A stretch of 64,000 nucleotides of DNA, taken from NCBI GenBank assembly GCA_905478195.1, contig CAJQHM010000119.1, positions 1 to 64,000 of the forward strand, given 5' to 3'. The position numbers and the translations under genes were made by a program. This DNA comes from an uncultured Pseudomonadales bacterium. Its GTDB lineage: Bacteria > Pseudomonadota > Gammaproteobacteria > Pseudomonadales > Pseudohongiellaceae. The notes beneath the pieces were generated by a model, which saw nothing but the letters and a program-made list of their open reading frames with translations, was not told the origin of the DNA and did no database searches. Shown piece after piece: positions 34,257-44,357 of this stretch. Numbering within the stretch: the first letter of the stretch is position 1; each line of letters starts with the position of its first letter.

Positions 34257-35004
34257 CGGAAAAGGAGGAAGTGGTAAGACTACTTTTTCTATTAATCTCG
34301 CATGCTCTCTTGCCCAGGCCGGCAAGAAAGTTCTTATTTTTGATGCAGATGTTGGAACTGCCAACGTCCATATTGCATTCAGGAAAAAAATTACCAACAC
34401 ATTAATTGATGTAATACAGGGTACTGCAGAGATCCAGGAAACGATTCAAAAACTCACACCTAATATTGATTTAATAAGCGGTGGGTCTGGATACACTGAC
34501 TTCATTAATTTAGGAATTGATAAAATACATCTAACAATCCGGGCTTTCGCAGCGCTCGAAGGAATTTACGACCACTTAATAATTGATTTACCAGCTGGGA
34601 TTTCTGAAATAGTAGTAGAGATCATGAAAGCTAGTGATAACAATTTTATAATAGGAAATAATGATCCATCTTCTGTTGCAGATGCTTTCGCTCTTTTAAA
34701 GGTACTAAAATCGCATCAGGAAAAAATGAATATTATATTTACTGCCAATAAGGTTGAGACTCTTAGTGAAGCAAAGGCTCTCCATCAGAAAATTAACTCG
34801 CTCACAGAAAAGTATATAAATTTATCCTTGCGGTTCTTAGGAGGTATCACGGCAAGTAAAGACTACGATTTTAGTTGGTCGTCTGGAATACCTTGCTGTT
34901 TAGAGGATACAACATCAAAGGCGAGCACTGAATTCCGTTCAATCTCTAAAGGTCTTGATCAACCAGCCGAAAGATCGTGTAGCGGCATTACGTTTGCTCT
35001 CTGA
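34228..35004 (+). CDS. flhG: MinD-like ATPase FlhG/FleN
   Basis: 258 residues. A MinD/ParA-family ATPase that sets flagellar number. The deviant Walker A SGKGGSGKTT occupies residues 10-19, and LIFDADVGTANVH and LIIDLPAGIS are the switch and Walker B strands. It begins directly at the Walker A strand (MRAITTAVASGKGG), so the N-terminal DQAxxLR helix that stimulates the FlhF GTPase is missing. The C-terminus is also not obviously amphipathic like the usual membrane-targeting helix. An upstream start is limited by the overlap with the FlhF-like gene, but a frame check upstream is needed to exclude a longer form. Confidence 0.87.
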   Translation: MRAITTAVASGKGGSGKTTFSINLACSLAQAGKKVLIFDADVGTANVHIAFRKKITNTLIDVIQGTAEIQETIQKLTPNIDLISGGSGYTDFINLGIDKIHLTIRAFAALEGIYDHLIIDLPAGISEIVVEIMKASDNNFIIGNNDPSSVADAFALLKVLKSHQEKMNIIFTANKVETLSEAKALHQKINSLTEKYINLSLRFLGGITASKDYDFSWSSGIPCCLEDTTSKASTEFRSISKGLDQPAERSCSGITFAL

Positions 35005-35022
35005 ATAAGCCTAATTATAAAA

Positions 35023-35724
35023 ATGAACCCATATTCCGACCATCAAAGTTCAAACAAATCAGAGCTGCTAGAGCTCGGACTTCCTATTGTCACCAGAACA
35101 GCACACTATCTTCGTGGCCGAGTCCCAGATCATGTCAGTATAGAAGACATGATTCAAATAGGGACGATCGGTCTAATGGAGGCTGAGGCGGCATTCGACC
35201 AAAGTACTGGTGTAAAATTTGTTGACTTTGCTAAACAGAGGGTTAGGGGAGCGATATTAGATGAAGTAAGAAAACAAAGTAGCATAAGCCGACTAGCAAT
35301 AAAAAATAGGCAAGCCCATGCGGAAGCTGATAAAAAATTACAGCAAAGTTTAGGTCGCGAGCCAAGAAATTCTGAAGTCGCGGTAGAGCTAGGAATAACA
35401 CTGGCAGAATATGAGAAACAACGCGTTCATGCAGAACGATTTCAAATAGACAATTACTTCCAAGGGACTGCAGAGCTGGATGAGCTTGTATCAGAAAACG
35501 AAGGAAATCCTTTTAATCATATAAACGACGATGATTCAATTAATTTCGTTAAGTCTGCAATAGCTAATTTACCTGAACGTGAGAGGCTTATAATTAATCT
35601 GTATTACGTCGAAGAAATGAATATGCGAGAAATCTCTGAGATTATCGGAGTAAATGAGTCACGAATCAGTCAGCTTCTGAAAGAAATAGTATCGACCCTA
35701 AGAAACAAACTGGTTACTGAGTAA
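35023..35724 (+). CDS. fliA: Flagellar sigma factor sigma-28 (FliA)
   Basis: 233 residues. Region 2 shows IEDMIQIGTIGLMEAEAAFD and FVDFAKQRVRGAILDEVRK; region 3 lies around residues 90-150; region 4 has MREISEIIGVNESRISQLL. It directs polymerase to late flagellar genes, probably through the TAAT-N15/16-GTCGAT sites found here. FlgM at 26678-26989 is its inhibitor. Region 2.4 residues could be compared with E. coli FliA to explain the altered -10 box. Confidence 0.95.
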   Translation: MNPYSDHQSSNKSELLELGLPIVTRTAHYLRGRVPDHVSIEDMIQIGTIGLMEAEAAFDQSTGVKFVDFAKQRVRGAILDEVRKQSSISRLAIKNRQAHAEADKKLQQSLGREPRNSEVAVELGITLAEYEKQRVHAERFQIDNYFQGTAELDELVSENEGNPFNHINDDDSINFVKSAIANLPERERLIINLYYVEEMNMREISEIIGVNESRISQLLKEIVSTLRNKLVTE

Positions 35725-35726
35725 TT

Positions 35727-36206
35727 ATGTTCGGATTCGGGAAAAAAAAGGAATCTAACGCGCAAGCTAAAGCTGAGATGTTTTTTGAAAAATACACTCA
35801 AAAACAAAATCATTCTTTTAGCAATAAGTCGATAAGACTAATAATAATTCACGCATTGAGAAAACATATAGAAAAAGTATTATTCGCAGGCATAGAGGCG
35901 GGGCAAGAGTTTAAAGAGAAAAAACTTCTCGCAGTGTTGCACCCTGACTTGGAAGAACCAGAAAAGCCGACTTTCGATACCCCTTACCAAATAATATCTA
36001 CCAAAGCTGGTCCGGTGACATCTTATTTACCGGCAGAGTTATCGTCTGAGATCTTCAACTTCGGGCTAGCCTTCGCTGATTCCAAAATAGATGTGTTACA
36101 CGTAAAAGAATCGCTTCAAGCAATCATGGACGACCTAGCGCGCAGCCTAGGTATTTCAGTTGAAATGAAGATTTTAGCTGACACGGAGCTGGAAAATATC
36201 CAATAA
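35727..36206 (+). CDS. Unknown protein co-transcribed with fliA
   Basis: 159 residues, begins MFGFGKKKESNAQAKAEMFF, soluble, no signal or membrane segment. Probably alpha/beta with a helical end (VKESLQAIMDDLARSLGISVEMKIL). It follows the fliA stop by 2 bases, so translation is almost certainly coupled. In related bacteria this place usually holds cheY or motility regulators, but no receiver-domain residues are present. Function unknown. Confidence 0.7.
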   Translation: MFGFGKKKESNAQAKAEMFFEKYTQKQNHSFSNKSIRLIIIHALRKHIEKVLFAGIEAGQEFKEKKLLAVLHPDLEEPEKPTFDTPYQIISTKAGPVTSYLPAELSSEIFNFGLAFADSKIDVLHVKESLQAIMDDLARSLGISVEMKILADTELENIQ

Positions 36207-36259
36207 GTGAAGTAACCTCATTTACTAATAGAAATGCAATAGATGGCATCTAAAAACGA

Positions 36260-36865
36260 ATGAACACTTCTATTTTCCTCTTAATCGTTTTGCTGACCGT
36301 AATGATGGTGGTGCTCATTGCGTTAACCGTATACTTATTGGACAAATTGAGGGTTCTGGAAAGCTCTCTGATATCTCTAAATAAATTAGACTTCCGGTCA
36401 GGTCGAAATCAGCAGGCAGCTACAACAAATAACCTCAGTGCAATACAAGACCCCTACTTTTACGGTCTGACAGGACAAAAGCTGTGGCAAGTACTTGAGG
36501 CCAACGCTGATTCTGATTTTACTCAGGTTGAGATTGAAGAAGTCAGAAGTCGGTTTATAGCAGTATTGTCTAGAGCGTTGACTATAATCAAAGATACCCA
36601 TCCAAATCAGTTAGCCAACACAATAACTGAAGACTCCGACGGTTGGGGTGTATTCCTAAGAACCCTTAGGGGCTCTATCACTGTTTGGATTCCGGTAGAG
36701 ATCGTATCTCAACTCCAGAACTTATCAAATTTAGCGATGTCATCCACCGAGCGAGAATTAGTCAACGAATCAGACAAGATAGTTGAAACTATATTTCAAA
36801 GAATAAATGCTTCGGCGGCACCACAGGGGACAAAGACGGCTATTGCTCAATCTTTAACAATTTAG
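36260..36865 (+). CDS. Unknown membrane-anchored protein
   Basis: 201 residues. One N-terminal membrane helix (about 5-28, MNTSIFLLIVLLTVMMVVLI) and a cytoplasmic or periplasmic body with a conserved-looking core, FYGLTGQKLWQVL and RSRFIAVLSRALTIIKDTHP. It is the last gene of the flhA-fliA operon. Not recognised. It may act with the 159-residue neighbour. Confidence 0.68.
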   Translation: MNTSIFLLIVLLTVMMVVLIALTVYLLDKLRVLESSLISLNKLDFRSGRNQQAATTNNLSAIQDPYFYGLTGQKLWQVLEANADSDFTQVEIEEVRSRFIAVLSRALTIIKDTHPNQLANTITEDSDGWGVFLRTLRGSITVWIPVEIVSQLQNLSNLAMSSTERELVNESDKIVETIFQRINASAAPQGTKTAIAQSLTI

Positions 36866-36877
36866 TTAGGCGAAATA

Positions 36878-37822
36878 TTATAACTCGGCTTCTGAACGGG
36901 AGAAGCGCACTCCTTCGATCCTTTTCGACGCATCTCCACCTTCAACCGGAGCGAGATCCTGTAATACTTCGAGATATTTTTCTTGCTCTAGAACCAAAAG
37001 AGCTTGAACTATACTATTGAGCTCCTCGATAGATTCTGATGCCGATGTTAGCTGCTGTACCCTACTGTCGTTAGCAATCATCTGATTTTCTAGGTCACTT
37101 AATCTTCCAACTATCGACTGTATTGAATCAGAAAGACCAACGAGTGATTGATAGTCATATTGGTTCGCTTCATTAATCGTATTGGCTAGTTGAGAAGACG
37201 ACTCGAACTGTCTGCTCGCGCTGTCTTCTAATGCTTGGCCTAAGGCTTCTAGTGCTATCCTACTCTCGACCATCATTCCGGACACATTATTCTGCAGGGA
37301 AGAAATGCTATCTTGAGTCAACTCAAGATACTCAACCCCAGTATTAAGATCAGTAATCTGCTCCATCATGGCTTCACTTAATGACATGAATTGCCGATTA
37401 AAACCACCGATTGTCGCCGCTGCTATTGCAACAATAATGGCAGAAATGACAACACCTGCAACGGCGATAACCGCACTTCCAATGGAGTATAATCTTTGCT
37501 TTTCGACAGTTCTGCTTGCCGATCCGATCAAAACCTCAATGTTCGTATGATGTTCATCTAGCAACATGATACGGTCGTCCAGCTTTCTTAACGATGATGT
37601 GATAGATCCGGCAAATGATACGAATTCGGTCGAATACTGTGATTCATCGATATTCTGTTCTTCAGTTGAAGTTTCTGTTTTTTCGGGTATGGCGCTACTC
37701 TCCGCAGCAAGAACCGGAGAAGAATCAGAGCCGGGATCCATTTCACCGATGGTCGGATCCTTTCTGGATTTCGCGCTTTTTTTCTTCGCAGCCGCGTTTG
37801 CTGTAGTTTTTTTCTTTGCCAT
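36878..37822 (-). CDS. Unknown transmembrane coiled-coil protein, likely FliA regulon
   Basis: 314 residues. Lys/Ala-rich basic start (MAKKKTTANAAAKKKSAKSR), an acidic Ser/Glu linker, a helical segment, one long membrane helix (about 113-137, IGSAVIAVAGVVISAIIVAI), then about 150 residues of predicted coiled coil rich in Gln, Ser and Leu. The layout recalls the signalling part of chemoreceptors, but no methyl-accepting signature is seen. A ribosome site (AAGGGTGA) precedes the ATG and a sigma-28-like promoter lies 70 bases upstream. It ends 12 bases from the convergent 201-residue gene. Unknown function. Confidence 0.72.
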   Translation of the reverse strand: MAKKKTTANAAAKKKSAKSRKDPTIGEMDPGSDSSPVLAAESSAIPEKTETSTEEQNIDESQYSTEFVSFAGSITSSLRKLDDRIMLLDEHHTNIEVLIGSASRTVEKQRLYSIGSAVIAVAGVVISAIIVAIAAATIGGFNRQFMSLSEAMMEQITDLNTGVEYLELTQDSISSLQNNVSGMMVESRIALEALGQALEDSASRQFESSSQLANTINEANQYDYQSLVGLSDSIQSIVGRLSDLENQMIANDSRVQQLTSASESIEELNSIVQALLVLEQEKYLEVLQDLAPVEGGDASKRIEGVRFSRSEAEL

Positions 37823-38112
37823 ATTTCATCACCCTTGATGTGGAACGTCGGCGGCGATCGATGCTGAGCCATCTTACCTTGACCTCTTTTCAATCGACAT
37901 AAGTATCAAAAATCATTAGTTTTCATCACCCTAGAATTTGGAAAGGCAGCGCTCGATGAATACGGCAGCAGATGGCGAAAAGAGCACCAATGGCAGATTC
38001 TCATAATCAACCCGAAAAATAGTGATATTTCTGTGCGTATGAATTATTTACGATGCCGAATGACGCTAAATAAATGCAAATTACCAGATTTCTTGAACCT
38101 AACAGCATGGGC
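37823..38112. other. Gap between flagellar island and glmS
   Basis: 290 bases. Besides the promoter at 37891-37918 I see no ORF, no hairpin with a T-run and no recognisable operator. It marks the boundary between the flagellar island and the origin-proximal housekeeping genes; glmS transcription (minus) enters it with no clear terminator. Confidence 0.5.
37891..37918 (-). promoter_or_regulatory. Sigma-28-like promoter of the 314-residue gene
   Basis: Minus strand TAAT-N16-GTCGATTG, the same boxes as at flgP, fliS and flgA. The start of transcription would lie near 37883, about 60 bases before the gene, next to a good ribosome site. Confidence 0.55.
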
Positions 38113-39948
38113 TTATTCCACTGTTACTGATTTCGCCAAATTGCGTGGATGATCTACATCGGTACCTTTGGTAATAGCGACGTGGTAAGAAAGTAATTGC
38201 AACGGTATCGTGAATACTATTGGCGCAAGAATATCCGGGCATTTAGGAACGTGTATGACCTTGCAATTCTTGTCGTGTTTATAGCCTATGCTTTCGTCGG
38301 CGAAAACATAGAGCTTGCCGCCACGAGCACTGACCGTAGATAGATTGGCTTGCAGCTTTCCCAGAAGATCGTTGTTAGGTGCTACAGCAACCACTGGCAT
38401 TTGATTATCTACTAGGGCTAGAGGGCCATGCTTCAACTCACCGGCAGGGTAAGCCTCGGCATGAATATAGGAAATTTCTTTGAGTTTTAACGCCCCTTCT
38501 TTCGCTATTGGATACTGTATGCCGCGTCCAAGAAACAGACTATGGTGCTTGTCAGAAAATTGTTTAGCAACTTTCTTAATCTCTTTATTCAGCTTTAGCG
38601 TTTTTGCAATAATTGCCGGTAGTCGGGCCAGGTCTTTAACGAGCTTAGTTTCCTGAATTGTGCTGAGCCCTGTTCTTCGCCCTAACACGATCGACAGGAT
38701 TAACAATACAGCCAGTTGTGTCGTAAAGGCCTTGGTCGACGCAACCCCTATCTCCTGGCCGGCCATCGTCAACAAACAAAGAGCTGACTCTCTTACCAGG
38801 GAGCTACTTGCTACGTTGCAGATCGCTAAACTGCCCACATAGGATTTAGTCTTTGCGAATCGAAGAGCGGCCAATGTGTCTGCCGTCTCTCCAGATTGGG
38901 AAACAGTAACAAACAAGGTACCGGGCTGAACGATGATATCCCTATAGCGGTAGTCGCTAGCAATATCGATCTGACAGGGTAACTTCGCTACAGACTCCAG
39001 CCAGTACTTGGCTACCTGGCCGGCATGAAAGCTAGTGCCGCAGGCTACTATCTGAACATTCTTTACCTTATTAAAAAGGGCATTCGCCTTGAGTCCGAAT
39101 GCCTGCTCCAGAACCTTCCCATCGCTAATCCTGCCATCGAGGGTGTCCTGCAATACCTGTGGCTGCTCGTGCATTTCCTTGAGCATGAAGTGCTTATACG
39201 CACCCTTCTCCGAATCTGCTGCCTTGCTCTGAATTGTGGTGACCGAACGTCTAACCTTCTTTCCTGCATGCCATATCTCATAGGATTCAAGGCCTACCTG
39301 TGCGATATCCCCCTCCTCTAGATAGACAAACCTATCGGTAACCTGGCCCAGTGCGAGCGGATCTGAGGCGACGAAGTTTTCGCCTATGCCGACGCCAATA
39401 ACTAGAGGGCTGCCGGAACGCGCAACTACAATTTGATCCGGTGTATCGTTGTCTATCACGCAAAGTCCATAGGCCCCGTGTAGTTTCTTGACCGTCTTCT
39501 TTACCGCGTTGAGAAGGCTTATCTTGCCGTTCTTGCGCTCTTGATGAATTAGATGCGCAATCGTCTCGGTGTCGGTTTGTGTCTTGAATAAGTAGCCAGC
39601 TTTGATGAGCTTGTCACGCAGTGGTTCGAAATTTTCGATGATGCCATTGTGCACGATAGCGATATCGCTACCGGATGTATGGGGGTGGGCGTTCGCTACC
39701 GTCGTCTTGCCATGGGTTGCCCAGCGTGTGTGGGCGATGCCAAGTTGGCCTTTTATCTTGGACTTTTTAGCCGCTTCAACTAATTTGTGAACCTTGCCTA
39801 CTGCTTTTACTTTGACGATCTTCTTGTTGGCACTATCAATCAACGCCAAGCCAGCCGAATCGTAGCCGCGATACTCTAGTCGCTTTAAACCTTCAAGCAA
39901 AATACCGGAGACGTTCCTTTCTGCGATAGCTCCTACAATTCCACACAT
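38113..39948 (-). CDS. glmS: Glucosamine-6-phosphate synthase GlmS
   Basis: 611 residues, normal. Converts fructose-6-phosphate and glutamine to glucosamine-6-phosphate, first step to UDP-GlcNAc. Begins MCGIVGAIAERN with the nucleophilic Cys 1 of the glutaminase domain after Met removal; LEYRGYDSAGLA follows. Two SIS sugar-isomerase domains fill the second half, with CGTSFHAG and SQSGETADTLAAL. The C-terminal ends in KSVTVE. It is next to glmU, 41 bases after its stop, so probably one operon. Confidence 0.97.
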   Translation of the reverse strand: MCGIVGAIAERNVSGILLEGLKRLEYRGYDSAGLALIDSANKKIVKVKAVGKVHKLVEAAKKSKIKGQLGIAHTRWATHGKTTVANAHPHTSGSDIAIVHNGIIENFEPLRDKLIKAGYLFKTQTDTETIAHLIHQERKNGKISLLNAVKKTVKKLHGAYGLCVIDNDTPDQIVVARSGSPLVIGVGIGENFVASDPLALGQVTDRFVYLEEGDIAQVGLESYEIWHAGKKVRRSVTTIQSKAADSEKGAYKHFMLKEMHEQPQVLQDTLDGRISDGKVLEQAFGLKANALFNKVKNVQIVACGTSFHAGQVAKYWLESVAKLPCQIDIASDYRYRDIIVQPGTLFVTVSQSGETADTLAALRFAKTKSYVGSLAICNVASSSLVRESALCLLTMAGQEIGVASTKAFTTQLAVLLILSIVLGRRTGLSTIQETKLVKDLARLPAIIAKTLKLNKEIKKVAKQFSDKHHSLFLGRGIQYPIAKEGALKLKEISYIHAEAYPAGELKHGPLALVDNQMPVVAVAPNNDLLGKLQANLSTVSARGGKLYVFADESIGYKHDKNCKVIHVPKCPDILAPIVFTIPLQLLSYHVAITKGTDVDHPRNLAKSVTVE

Positions 39949-39989
39949 GTTTCTAGTTCTCTAGTGTCGTGCCTGATGTTTAATTTAAT

Positions 39990-41366
39990 TTATTTCTTGG
40001 TTGGTCGTTTCCAACCGGAAATATTCCTCTGCTTTGCCCGACCCACTGCTAGAGTATCGGCAGGAACATCACTGTTTACAGAAGAGCCTGCTGCTACAAA
40101 TGCGTTGTCGGCAAGTTTTACTGGCGCTACTAAAACACTGTTAGACCCAATGAAAACATTATTGCCGATGAGCGTCTTGTGTTTACTGACGCCATCGTAA
40201 TTGCAGAAGATCGTTCCTGCCCCTATGTTCACATTCTCACCGAGTTCGGCATCGCCGATATAAGCAAGGTGGCTGGCCTTGGACCCTTTGCCAATAATCG
40301 CGTTCTTCGTTTCTACAAAATTTCCGATCTTCGTGTCTTGTTTCAATACGGTTCCGGGCCTAATTCTAGCGTAAGGGCCAACGCTTGCTCTTTCGCCAAT
40401 GTCTGCACCTTCGATAATCGAGCCGGGGAGTATATGTGCATTATCGGCTATCGTGCTGTCTTTGATGCAAACGTTAGCGCCGACCTTTACGCCATTGCCT
40501 AGTGTTACCTTCCCTTCAAACAGCGCATTAATATCGATCTCTACGTCGCTGCCGGTTGTAAGTTCTCCGCGTATATCGATTCGGGATGGGTCGCAAAGCA
40601 GTACACCCGCCTCAAGAAGTTGATCGGCTTTATTCATCTGGTAGTGCCTCTCTAGCATGGCTAATTGCGCCTTGTCATTTACACCCTGTACTTCATTCTC
40701 GTCATTTATCACCATGGCCGCCAGGGCGCAATCGGCATCGGCCGCCGCCATTGCCACAACATCGGTCAAGTAGTATTCGCCCTGCGCGTTATCATTGCAT
40801 AGGGCATCCAACCAAAAATTCAGCTTCGGCGCTGAAATAACCATGATGCCGGTATTGATTTCTTTTATCTGCTTTTGCTCTTCGCTGGCGTCTTTTTCTT
40901 CGACGATCGCCAGAATCTTACCCCCATCGTCTCTCACAATTCTGCCAAGGCCGGTAGGCCTGTCGGTAACGAGGGTAAGGATGGAGAGTGTGTTGGTCTC
41001 ACTCTGCTGTACCAGTTTGCTAAGCGTATCAAAATTGATAAGCGGCACATCGCCATAGAGAACCAGTATTTTCTTGTCGCTGTCGCTAACGTCAACCCCG
41101 GGCATTGCCTGCATGACGGCATGACCGGTGCCTAACTGCTGCTCCTGCATCGCCCACTGCAGATCTGCTCGGTCGGCGAAATTCTCTCGTATCTCATCGG
41201 CACCATAGCCGACGACGATATGTGTCTTAGCAGCTTGAAGTTGGCTCGCTGCACTCAGGACGTGACCGAGCATAGAGTCACCACCGATGCGGTGCAGGAC
41301 TTTGGGGAGGTTAGAGTTCATTCTCGTCCCCTTACCGGCGGCGAGAATTACGATATCCAGATTCAT
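39990..41366 (-). CDS. glmU: Bifunctional UDP-GlcNAc pyrophosphorylase/acetyltransferase GlmU
   Basis: About 458 residues from ATG 41366, which gives the family start MNLDIVILAAGKGTRM; a longer frame to 41411 adds 15 residues with no support. The N-terminal half is the uridyltransferase (LAAGKGTRM, Lys at NLPKVLHRIGG). The C-terminal half is a left-handed beta-helix acetyltransferase with hexapeptide repeats (VKVGANVCIKDSTIADNA). It completes UDP-GlcNAc synthesis with glmS. Confidence 0.96.
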   Translation of the reverse strand: MNLDIVILAAGKGTRMNSNLPKVLHRIGGDSMLGHVLSAASQLQAAKTHIVVGYGADEIRENFADRADLQWAMQEQQLGTGHAVMQAMPGVDVSDSDKKILVLYGDVPLINFDTLSKLVQQSETNTLSILTLVTDRPTGLGRIVRDDGGKILAIVEEKDASEEQKQIKEINTGIMVISAPKLNFWLDALCNDNAQGEYYLTDVVAMAAADADCALAAMVINDENEVQGVNDKAQLAMLERHYQMNKADQLLEAGVLLCDPSRIDIRGELTTGSDVEIDINALFEGKVTLGNGVKVGANVCIKDSTIADNAHILPGSIIEGADIGERASVGPYARIRPGTVLKQDTKIGNFVETKNAIIGKGSKASHLAYIGDAELGENVNIGAGTIFCNYDGVSKHKTLIGNNVFIGSNSVLVAPVKLADNAFVAAGSSVNSDVPADTLAVGRAKQRNISGWKRPTKK

Positions 41367-41420
41367 GCTTGATCCAATAGATAATGAGGCTCTTAAGGCG
41401 AGCAGCCACAAAAGAATACC

Positions 41421-41450
41421 AAAAAAAAAGGTAGCTCATGCTACCTTTTT
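41421..41450 (-). terminator. Intrinsic terminator of the atp operon
   Basis: GGTAGC-TCAT-GCTACC, flanked by nine A on the left and five T on the right on the plus strand. On the minus strand it follows atpC by 29 bases and ends in a run of U. The flanking A/T runs extend the stem and make it usable in both directions. Confidence 0.85.
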
Positions 41451-41479
41451 AAGTTTCTGTTCTTCTATAGAGCCGATAG

Positions 41480-41893
41480 TTACTTCTTGATCTTACGCAG
41501 GGCTCGAAGTTGTGCGGCCGCTTCCGCCAGCTGAGCAGCAGCAATCGAATAATCGAATTCTGCCCCCTGATTCGCTATGGCCTTCTCCGCGTCTTCCATT
41601 GCCTGCATGGCAGCAGCCTCATCGACATCGTCCGCTCTCAGGGCCGTGTCACTCAATAGAGTAACGACACCACGCTGTACCTCCAGAAAGCCGCCAGATA
41701 CGTAGAAAACCTCTTCCTCACCCCCCTGAAGAATTAACTTCACCGGGCCGGGAATTAATGCGGTCAACAAGGGCGCGTGGCCTGGAGCAATACCAAGATC
41801 TCCTAGCGAACCTGCAGCAACAACCATTTCAACAAGACCCGAGAAAATGCTCTTCTCAGCGCTTACGATGTCACAATGCATTGTCATAGCCAT
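41480..41893 (-). CDS. atpC: ATP synthase epsilon subunit
   Basis: 137 residues. Beta-sandwich start ([40 protein letters not shown]) followed by a helical hairpin (about 88-135), typical of F1 epsilon. It is the last gene of the atp operon, followed by the terminator at 41421-41450. Confidence 0.96.
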   Translation of the reverse strand: MAMTMHCDIVSAEKSIFSGLVEMVVAAGSLGDLGIAPGHAPLLTALIPGPVKLILQGGEEEVFYVSGGFLEVQRGVVTLLSDTALRADDVDEAAAMQAMEDAEKAIANQGAEFDYSIAAAQLAEAAAQLRALRKIKK

Positions 41894-41940
41894 AATTTAT
41901 TACTCATTCTTGCCCCTGGATTGAAAGGGCAAAGGACCAA

Positions 41941-43353
<1,413 letters not shown>

Positions 43354-43430
43354 TTAATTTTTCGTCTAAGCTTTTGTTAATGACACTGAAAAGTCAGCGC
43401 CGCTAACTACCATGTTCTTAATACTAGTGC

Positions 43431-44291
43431 TTATACTGCCGCCGCGCCGCCTGCTATCTCGGATAGCTCTTGGGTAATTGCAGCCTGTCGAGCCTTGTTG
43501 TAAACCAGCTCTAATTCATCAATAAGCTCACCTGCGTTGTCGGTTGCGCTCTTCATTGCAACCATTCGCGCGGCTTGCTCGCAGGCATTGTTTTCTACTA
43601 CTGCCTGGAATACTTGTGATTCGATATATCTCAATAGCAAACCATCTAGCAATTCTTTTGCATCGGGCTCATACAGATAATCCCAATGATGCTGTAAGTC
43701 TTCTTCTTCTGACGGAAGCAATGGAAGCAATTGTTCTATAGTGGGTTGCTGGGTCATCGTGTTTACGAATGTGTTGCTTACCACCATAAGTTGATCAATT
43801 TCGTTATTGTCGAACTTGTCTAACATCACCTTCACTGAGCCTATGACATCGGCCACTTCAGGCGCATCACCTATGCTATCTACTGCTGCGATGACGTTAC
43901 CACCATAGTTGTTAAAGAAGCGTGCTGCCTTCTTGCCAATGACACAGAAGTCGATCTCGACATTGTTGTCTTTAAACTCTTTCATCGATGTTACTGCCGC
44001 CTTGAACACATTGATGTTCAAACCGCCGCAAAGGCCGCGGTCGGAAGACACTATGATGTATCCCACTCGCTTGATATCACGTGTGTCGAAATAGGCGTGT
44101 CTGTATTCCGGTGTGGCGTTGGCAATATGGCCAATCACCGAACGAATTCGATGAGCATAAGGCTTGCCAAGTGTCATGCGCTCTTGAGCCTTACGCATCT
44201 TACTTGCCGCTACCATTTCCATCGCGCCGGTGAGACTCTGAGTACTCTTAATACTCGAAATCTTGGTGCGTATTTCTTTTCCGCCAGCCAT
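43431..44291 (-). CDS. atpG: ATP synthase gamma subunit
   Basis: 286 residues. Central rotor stalk: begins [20 protein letters not shown], contains [16 protein letters not shown], and ends in a long helix ([40 protein letters not shown]). Normal size and position. Confidence 0.97.
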   Translation of the reverse strand: MAGGKEIRTKISSIKSTQSLTGAMEMVAASKMRKAQERMTLGKPYAHRIRSVIGHIANATPEYRHAYFDTRDIKRVGYIIVSSDRGLCGGLNINVFKAAVTSMKEFKDNNVEIDFCVIGKKAARFFNNYGGNVIAAVDSIGDAPEVADVIGSVKVMLDKFDNNEIDQLMVVSNTFVNTMTQQPTIEQLLPLLPSEEEDLQHHWDYLYEPDAKELLDGLLLRYIESQVFQAVVENNACEQAARMVAMKSATDNAGELIDELELVYNKARQAAITQELSEIAGGAAAV

Positions 44292-44357
44292 TGCTCAGCC
44301 TCTACGTGTATTTCGCTATTTGCCTATTAATTAGTAATTAGCTATCTAACCAGGCGA

